Source: Calliphora vicina (taxonomy: Eukaryota > Arthropoda > Insecta > Diptera > Calliphoridae). From it: a DNA stretch of 64,000 nt. Both the position numbers and the translations under genes were made by a program. Below the pieces are notes generated by a model. The model searched no databases, was not told the DNA's origin, and was given only the letters and a program-made list of their open reading frames with translations. The stretch's first letter is position 1; the number at the start of each line of letters is the position of its first letter. Below, one piece after another: positions 59,301 to 64,000 of this stretch. The stretch lies in the NCBI RefSeq assembly GCF_958450345.1, contig NC_088783.1, forward strand, positions 23,253,701-23,317,700, read 5' to 3'.

Positions 59301-62300
59301 AGCAGGCTGACACCTTTAGGCTTCTAACCGTGTGATTACAATCTACTGAGGTATGTGTTTTGAAGTGGCCTGAACAATAGGCAGATCTCATTTATATTTA
59401 ATTTTAATCAAAATTTAATTGAAAATTCGTTAAAATGTTATTCGGTTATTTTTATGCTAAATTCCCAATTTTATTGATAAATTCACTGAAATTTATTGTT
59501 GGGGGATAAGCTAGTTCCTATAAAAAAAAATAGTTTTAAAAATGATTACCGTTTCAAAAAAAATTTATAATTTTAAAAATGTGTAAACTAACATATAAGT
59601 TTAGTTTATATATAGGCACTTCCACATTCAATACCGGAACATTTGTAAGTAAAAATTTTGAAATTTGTTATTAAGAATCCCGCAATTCCCAAAAAAGTTT
59701 TGAAAAATTCCAATAATGAGATTTTTTAGTTTTTTCGCTTTAATTTCCATACCAGGCTCTGAGTTATCGGAACCCTTTACAACATAATTAAGAACATATT
59801 AAGCCATCTAATATGGTTTACTATATGTTGATATCAACTATGCGATTTTAGAATTGTTGGTCCTAAGTGGAATTTTACATAAAAATAGGTGTTTTTTGTA
59901 TGGACCTGGTCCCCTCAGTATCAAAAATTATTATAAGCTGCAGAAATCTTACCAGACCATCACACGGATGGTCCAGACTAGGGTTTTTATTCCGGGAAGT
60001 CCCGGTACAAATTTCCGGGAATTTTGCCAATTTTTCACTACCCGATTCCCGGGATTTTTAGTCGGGAATCCCGGGAATTAAAAACTGACGAAAATACATA
60101 GAAAACAAGTTAGAACTCTACTTTTTTTCACCAAAAAACAGTAAAAAGTTTTTTACAGTTTTTGCTTACATCTCGGCAATAATAGACCGCTTATTATCAT
60201 TATTTATTTTGGGTTTTCGTATGAAAATTTAAAAAGTGAATACATCATTTATAGAATTTATTTCTTATTGAATCATTCTAATTTCTTTAAATTTCTTCTT
60301 CAACCCCTTAACAAAATAGCTTCAAAAATGTATTAAATTTTTCTTCAATTCAAATCTAGTACCAAAAGGCTTAAGACAATTTTTTCAATTAATTTTGTAA
60401 ATGATTTGATTTAACAAAAATTTAATCATCCAAAGTTTGAATAAATTCTTTAAAATTAATTCAATTTAAAAAAAAGATTTGGACTGAATCTAAAAAATTA
60501 AATATTAGGAATGGATTTATGGAATGAAAGGCTGACATTCTTCAATTACGGATTAAGATTTTAGTGAATTAAGCTAAAATGTTATTAATTAATTCGAAGC
60601 TCTGATATTTAATAATTATAACACTAAGTTTTTATATGAAATTTGGCTATAATATTCCTAATTTAGAGTATCATATATATTTCGGGAATAGCCGGGTACC
60701 CGGGAATGTAGAAAAAAAATTTACCGATTCCCGGGAATCAAAAAAGGTCGGGAAATTAAATTAAGTGAAAAACGCCAACGCTAGGCCACATGTTTTATTA
60801 CTTGTTAAAAACTGTTTAGAAAGAAGTGGTTTGGAAGTTTGTCCTCATTTATAGTCTTATAGTCCAGATCTAGCCCCGTCCGACTACTATTTGTTTCAAT
60901 CGATGCAGATCGCTCTTTGGGATACGCTTCTTTGGAACACAGTATCCGATATTAGCTTGATTCGTTTAAAGTTTGTTATTTCAAAAGCCTAAGACATATA
61001 ATGATTGGAGAGGTTTGTAAAAATGATTGGAGAGGTTTGTAAAAATATATTCCAATGGCGAAACAAAGAAGTGTCTAAAAACTTAACAAAAATTTTGCTG
61101 TTCTAAACGCATCTTCAAACATTTAGGTCGATAAAAAGCGGTATAATGATATCCAATCATTCTTAATTTAAGCAGAAAATATTTTCGCAGCAAAAGGAAC
61201 AATTCCAGGGGATGGAACGATCAAAAATAGTTCAATTTTCCTGATGAATTTAAGTTACGTGAAAGTTATATTTATTCCTTATTTATTTGTTCGTTTGTTT
61301 GCCTAATGATGTCTATCTGAAACGCAAAATTAAAGATAACAAATTATTTTCTCAATGATCAAAAAAGTTTTTCGAAACATCTAGTAAAAAATTCATGAAT
61401 GCATAAATAAATATATCTTAGTAACAAGCAATTTTAACATTCACTTAATATCCCCTGCCAAACACGCAACAATTTCCAATAAGAAAGCTAAAAATAACCT
61501 TAATTTGCCACAACTTTTTCAAATACTTTATTCGGCAAATTATGTAAATTCATAAAAAAATTCAAGCAATCATTTTCACGTGCTAAATTATTTATAACTC
61601 AATATTACAAGAAAAAGGATGTAACAAGAGAAAAAGAAATAAATAAATATAATATTCATGTACCTTAATGCCCAAAACATACTGCAGGTAACGACAACGG
61701 GCAATATAACAATGAACAGGCCAATAGCCAGCGATATTAAATTTATAATGTCTTCTGGAATATATTGTAAAGAGATTTTAAAGGCAAAAAAAATAAAAAT
61801 AAAAAAAAAGTGTACGAAACACATTAGAGAATGTTTTAAACGTTGCTGCAAACATCATTAAGTTTTGCAGTTATGTAAATACTTAAAAAATCAAAGCAAA
61901 AAGAAAGTAAGATGTTTAAGAAACAAGTAGAACTCATTAAGAGTATTATTATGTATTTAACCAAGCGTGTCAAGATGTGTTGGCATACAGTACTTACCTG
62001 TATTTTTATCCTCTAAATCATTGGCATCCTCCATAACGGAAAATGCTGTTGCGTTACTCATACGTTCGTTTTGAGTGGAATTCACACTCATGAATGGAAT
62101 GGTGGAATTACTCATGCTTGCTTTGTTTAGAAAGTCTCTAAAGGATGTAATATTTTGTTCGTTACTATTAACACTGGCAACGTTGATGTTGCCCCCGCCG
62201 ACACCGACCAACAACAGCTCCCCTGAGTCTTTAACATCTGCACTTAATTCATCTTTGCGCATATTATTTACGCCATAGTTGATATACAAGTGTGCATAGT

Positions 62301-64000
62301 CTGCAACGTGATTTGGTTGCTGCTGCTGCTGTTGTTGTTTTCGTAATTTTGTCATGAAGGCGGAGGAGTAGGTGGAGGAAGAAGATTTTCCAACTGTGGC
62401 TGGATTGCCGAAGGGATATGAACCTTCAACACCATCAAAACCACCGTCAGCGCTTTCATCTATAAGGTCACCACCATATTGTATTGATGACTCGTCTACT
62501 CGTTGATTGTTGTTGCTGTTGCCGTTAACGATGTCTACATCATGGTTGTTGTTGTTGTTGCCGCCACTTATTGTGTTCTCGTCTATGTCGTTGTTAAACA
62601 TGATGTTGTTATTGCTGTTGCTGCTGTCATTGTCGTCGTATATGCCTGAGCGATGCAATTGCGCTTCGTTGGGCATGAAATCGATTTCTTTTAGTTCAAT
62701 CTGTGGTGGCAGTTCACCGATAACAGGAACCCCTATAGAAATTTCCGGTAACAAAGCTGGTTGTATTATAACATCTGCTTGTGGAGTGGCCACATTATGT
62801 TGCTGATCCGGAGCATATGTTGTGGTAAGAACTGAATCCGGTGACTGTTCTACTTCTATTATTGACTCACCCACATAGGTAACATCTAAGGGAGGTGAGG
62901 GTTCATTACGATTGCGATAGATTTTCAAAGAGTCTGCTTGATTGCGACTGGAGGAAAGTATAATATCCTCTTCGTACAAATGATGGGGAGCATTTAATTC
63001 TTCGGGACTATTTACATTGGGATGTGTGCTGGCCATATAGTTGGCTGGGAAAAATTGTGATTCCAGTTTAAGTTTACGCTCCTCATTGACATTGTTGGTG
63101 GCGGGTAAAGATTCTCCTACCTTGACCTCAGTATTGGAGATATAGAATATAGTATCCGAATCCCGATCGAAATTGTTTTGATAAGGTGGCGGTGGAGGTG
63201 GTGGAGGAGGTGTAGTATAGAGTTCTTTTACATCCGTTATGAATAATTCATCGGTATTTTTGGTTTTCACTTTTAAACTGGAATCGGTGATATTATCTGT
63301 ATCTATGATTTCAACTACCAAAATTTCATCAGCTCTTAAGTCCTTGCCAATATTATTATTGGAATTGGAGGGTATTTTAAGTTTGATATCATCATAGGAT
63401 TCCTCTCCTATTCTGTCATTATTATTGTTGTTAATATATTCCGATTGGGGATAGGAAAATTCCAAATCCTCACTTTCATTTCCAAATGACTCCGAGACAT
63501 TAATGTGTATTTCTATAGCTGCTGGTTCCAGTTTACCATTAGCTACTTGTATGGTGCTGTAGTTTATGGGTTCCTGGGTAGAAGTTTCCGTGCGATCTAT
63601 AACATATTGTGTGAAACGTTCCTGTTGTACAGTAGCAATTGGCGGCTTGGTGGTCTTTCCCATAGAGCTTTCATCATTTAGCGAGGCTTGAGATTGATGT
63701 ATGTTTTCACTATCTTTAAAGTTTGTGGAAGCTACTATGGAATCTACTGTGGAATCGTATACTTCTATTTGTATATCTGAGATTTTAGATTCGGTTTGTT
63801 GTTTTCCATTGTTATCAGCTGAAGACTTTTCTATATCCTCCGAGGTGAACAGAGTGTTGGCTTGTACCATTGGAGTTTTGGTAGCAACTGAGTCTATGAC
63901 TTGAAATACAGTTGTGGATAAAACTGTGGCTGATTTGGATTCTTCCTGTGGAATATCTATAGCAGATGAGGTTGCAGTGAAGGAAGTTTTAATGGATTTT
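48068..64000 (-). CDS. Single-pass type I membrane protein with long disordered tail, 5' incomplete (five exons)
   Basis: Gene-level entry: join of minus-strand exons 64000-61998, 61754-61664, 56385-56280, 55898-55434 and 50338-48068. All four introns have GT...AG ends, and the exon phases agree throughout, giving 1644 residues to a TAA stop. Numbered from the window edge: residues 1-667 form a low-complexity N-terminal region, about 669-697 the transmembrane helix, and 698-1644 the tail. Basic residues (RYLYKKYH) follow the helix, and four N-glycosylation sequons lie just before it. By the positive-inside rule the N-terminal part is outside the cell or in the lumen, and the tail is cytoplasmic. 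The tail is acidic, rich in Ser/Thr/Glu/Asn, with polyproline stretches. I do not recognise the family. A scaffold or adhesion-type surface protein is possible, but that is inference. The first exon runs off the window, so the start and any signal peptide are not visible. Confidence 0.85.
50540..50690 (-). mobile_element. Family X fragment in intron 4
   Basis: ttgggaagtggactttatat, gggtgctatgattaattatg and gaccgattgtcacacaattt follow the order of the family X interior. Both ends are missing. Confidence 0.6.
50726..51180 (-). pseudogene. C-terminal fragment of a non-LTR retrotransposon reverse transcriptase
   Basis: A minus frame of 148 codons is open (51172-50726). It contains YITYIVPKMACKSREWAGAT, ELFDLVEKRTTVHIVD and SLEQRRNVSCISLLYR. 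These resemble the post-fingers thumb/C-terminal region of insect non-LTR reverse transcriptases (family pattern: Y..Y.rP.mEY.shiWaGa...LLDrvQ.rA.rLi...l..l..RR.va.lsLfyR). No catalytic YADD segment or other domain is present, so it is a 5'-truncated or broken piece. The assignment to a clade is open. Confidence 0.6.
51181..51680. other. AT-rich intron sequence
   Basis: Nothing recognised. Confidence 0.35.
51681..52447 (-). mobile_element. Family X element, copy 7, with tetranucleotide expansion
   Basis: Complete minus-strand copy in intron 4, with the best preserved ends (hairpin arms TATGGTCGG / CCGACCATA) and the longest body. The GTCC-rich block is expanded here to about seven GGAC units (52275-52310), against three or four in other copies. 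Confidence 0.85.
52275..52310. repeat. (GGAC)n microsatellite within family X copy 7
   Basis: Uninterrupted GACG/GGAC tetranucleotide run. In sibling copies the same position holds only two to four units (for example 1189-1200 and 18260-18268), so the array grew after insertion. Confidence 0.85.
52655..53100 (-). mobile_element. Family X element, copy 8, internally deleted
   Basis: Both termini are present (AACAAGTAAGAAAGTATTGT and gtggtgtagggtataa), but about 300 bp of the centre is missing. The join is at ctatgactaattatga|cggacgg near 52946. It lies about 200 bp from copy 7 in the same orientation. Confidence 0.8.
53691..54229. mobile_element. Fold-back element in intron 4
   Basis: The left end ACCTTCGACATGTAAAATTT and the right end (inverted) ACCTTCGACATGTAAAATGT open arms of about 75 bp, which also share acgtg and tttccatc. 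Inside is a second inverted pair (cttcaaaaatattgcacttt at 53766, aaagtgcaatacttttgaag at 53867). No coding capacity. Confidence 0.65.
55434..55898 (-). CDS. Membrane-protein gene, coding exon 4
   Basis: Exon of 155 codons, phase 0 at both ends. Acceptor ...ttaccattacag|TTTGTCCATG; donor CGCAAT|GTAAGTTG. The protein starts FVHEPSSSPTDSN. It has a Thr/Ser-rich, glycine-poor low-complexity stretch (KTNTTDTTTNSTSATASKT), then an acidic run (NENGDDDDVEMPG), and ends in KMTLENNLLIVETEERN, which continues directly into DISRVARETK of exon 5. The more ordered end suggests that the exon 4/5 junction encodes a conserved motif. The plus-strand frame overlapping this exon is a shadow. Confidence 0.85.
55899..56279 (-). 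other. Intron 3 of the membrane-protein gene (381 bp)
   Basis: Donor GAG|GTAATTGA at 56280/56279 and acceptor ttaccattacag at 55899, phase 0. AT-rich. No element seen. Confidence 0.85.
56280..56385 (-). CDS. Membrane-protein gene, coding exon 3 (juxtamembrane)
   Basis: Exon of 106 bases, phase 2 in and phase 0 out. Its first base completes an Arg codon begun in exon 2. YLYKKYHSNITDSGGYTDQT follows, then ETKSPLNDDGVEKGE. The basic cluster directly after the transmembrane helix is a stop-transfer signal. Acceptor ctttttataattag; donor GAG|GTAATT. Confidence 0.85.
57059..58133 (-). pseudogene. Nearly full-length irritans-like mariner relic in intron 2
   Basis: About 1.07 kb, bounded by GGGTATGACTTAAAA on the left and TTTTAAGTCATATACCC on the right. 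The minus strand carries HRIITCDEKWIHYDKPKVT near 57715, YYELLKSDQTITGNLYRMQ, DIARPHVRTPVKNYLEEI (the D..ARPH catalytic neighbourhood) and DYNLFRSIQNAL near 57260. Frames shift at least three times. The best template in the window for judging the other mariner pieces. Confidence 0.75.
58164..58457. repeat. Direct duplication next to a MITE
   Basis: ttttaattttcaagatattt, cactttactaaaaacc and ggaacttgaaatttaattga occur at 58164-58237 and again at 58370-58457. About 130 bp separates the copies, and the second has a short insertion. The intervening part ends in ttatgcacagagaaaacag, the same word that begins the adjacent MITE. Confidence 0.7.
58450..58741. mobile_element. MITE with nearly perfect arms of about 79 bp
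   Basis: The left arm 58450-58528 and the inverted right arm 58663-58741 differ at only about two or three positions. Shared words include ACAGAGAAAACAAATTCGTG, ATAGCAACCGAATTTGTTGC and CAATCGAATG. The interior repeats the theme (cggttgaagcaacc, ccgcaactataaaattcggt). The high arm identity implies recent origin. No coding capacity. Confidence 0.75.
58742..59849. other. AT-rich intron sequence
   Basis: Mostly unclassified. Near 59095-59330, less AT-rich text with lysine-rich short frames may be a decayed transposase, but I could not identify a motif. Confidence 0.35.
59980..60783. mobile_element. Element with clustered CCCGGGA palindromes at both ends
   Basis: The left 100 bases contain ATTCCGGGAAGTCCCGG, TTCCGGGAATTT, GATTCCCGGGATTT and GAATCCCGGGAATT. 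The right 120 bases contain TTTCGGGAATAGCCGGGT, ACCCGGGAATG, GATTCCCGGGAATC and GGTCGGGAAATT. The middle is ordinary AT-rich DNA. CTAGG occurs at both junctions with the mariner (about 59979 and 60780), a possible target duplication. A hAT-type MITE is possible, but I cannot assign it. Confidence 0.55.
61000..61045. repeat. Short tandem duplication
   Basis: ATGATTGGAGAGGTTTGTAA is present twice in direct tandem inside mariner-derived sequence. Replication slippage. Confidence 0.8.
61121..61663. other. AT-rich intron sequence
   Basis: Nothing recognised before the exon 2 donor. Confidence 0.4.
61664..61754 (-). CDS. Membrane-protein gene, coding exon 2 (transmembrane helix)
   Basis: A 91-base exon. 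Its first two bases complete a Glu codon. It then encodes DIINLISLAIGLFIVILPVV and VTCSMFWAL, a strongly hydrophobic helix of about 25 residues, and ends two bases into an Arg codon. Acceptor ...aatatattccag; donor TTAAG|GTACATG. One small exon holding essentially only the membrane span means that skipping it would change the length by 91 bases and shift the frame, so it is unlikely to be a cassette for a soluble form with the same tail. Confidence 0.85.
61755..61997 (-). other. Intron 1 (within window) of the membrane-protein gene (243 bp)
   Basis: Donor ACAG|GTAAGTAC, a consensus match, at 61998/61997; acceptor attccag at 61755; phase 1. No element inside. Confidence 0.85.
61998..64000 (-). 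CDS. Membrane-protein gene, N-terminal exon (5' incomplete)
   Basis: Open for 667 complete codons from the right edge of the window (KSIKTSFTATSSAIDIPQEE...) to the donor at 61998. The Met at 63870 is internal, since the frame upstream has no stop. The product is low-complexity and acidic, with asparagine runs near residues 195-205 and 440-500, a run of about nine Pro near residue 265, and seven Gln at 62322-62342. Four N-X-S/T sequons (NIT, NST, NST, NAT) lie in the last 50 residues before the transmembrane exon. There is almost no cysteine and no recognised globular domain, which points to a mucin-like or disordered ectodomain. Antisense frames here (poly-Leu from CAG/GTT repeats) are shadows. 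Confidence 0.87.

Larger units (their letters stand above)
59850..61120 (+). pseudogene. Plus-strand irritans-like mariner relic, split by a CCCGGG-rich insertion
   Basis: Left part: attataagctgcagaaatct and taccagaccatcac encode a YYKLQKSYQTIT-like segment. Right part, from ggccacatg at 60784: cagatctagccccgtccgac followed by tactatttgtttcaatcg gives the PDLAPSDYYLFQS-like catalytic-Asp block, then gggatacgcttc...cacagtatcc. The 790-bp insert lies between them. Stops and shifts throughout. Confidence 0.65.
56386..61663 (-). other. Intron 2 of the membrane-protein gene (5278 bp)
   Basis: Donor TTAAG|GTACATG at 61664/61663, acceptor ataattag at 56386. It separates the transmembrane exon from the juxtamembrane exon. 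It contains two mariner relics, a long-armed MITE and a CCCGGG-rich element. Confidence 0.82.

Noticed and set aside
61588..61851. Independent small membrane protein starting at 61851
   Set aside because: The open frame reads through intron sequence. Only 61754-61664 fits the splice sites and phases of the larger gene.
62507..62806. Plus-strand leucine-rich frame
   Set aside because: Antisense of asparagine and glutamine codon runs in the N-terminal exon.
63870..63872. Met at 63870 as the start of the membrane protein
   Set aside because: The frame is open upstream to the window edge with the same low-complexity character, and no signal peptide follows this Met.

Overview
This is AT-rich, intron-bearing animal DNA. 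Helentron-associated DINE-1-like repeats, mariner and Tc1 relics, and fly-style tRNA-derived SINEs suggest a higher dipteran. A calyptrate fly such as a blow fly is my guess from repeat style, not something the sequence proves.

The only gene I can support lies on the minus strand, from the right edge of the window to 48068. Five coding exons (64000-61998, 61754-61664, 56385-56280, 55898-55434, 50338-48068) join with canonical GT/AG sites and matching phases. They give at least 1644 residues of a single-pass type I membrane protein. The long N-terminal part is low-complexity, asparagine-rich and glycosylatable. One transmembrane helix (exon 2) is followed by basic residues, then by a roughly 945-residue acidic, proline-rich, repeat-containing cytoplasmic tail. 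The start codon is outside the window, and I do not recognise the family with confidence. The two introns of about 5 kb are loaded with transposon relics.

Positions 1-48 kb contain no gene I can defend. They are a layered transposon graveyard. Family X (complete copies near 606, 7769, 17695, 27752, 39413 and 51681; partial ones elsewhere) and family Y (8705 and fragments) share an ATACCCT...CACC 5' end, a 3' hairpin and a CTTACTTGTT 3' terminus. These fit DINE-1-like Helentron-associated elements. There are two kinds of mariner relic (irritans-like and mellifera-like), two opposed Tc1 fragments, and a Transib-like element with CACAGTG termini inside a mariner. MITE or fold-back elements include likely Harbinger and piggyBac types, and there are tRNA-derived SINEs, a possible solo LTR and a non-LTR reverse transcriptase fragment. 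A satellite array with a 114-bp unit, about 20 units long, lies at 33.0-35.3 kb.

Many elements are nested (X in mariner, fold-back MITE in X, Transib-like in mariner, CCCGGG-rich element in mariner), which gives a relative insertion order. I see no operon, CRISPR array, rRNA or intact tRNA gene.
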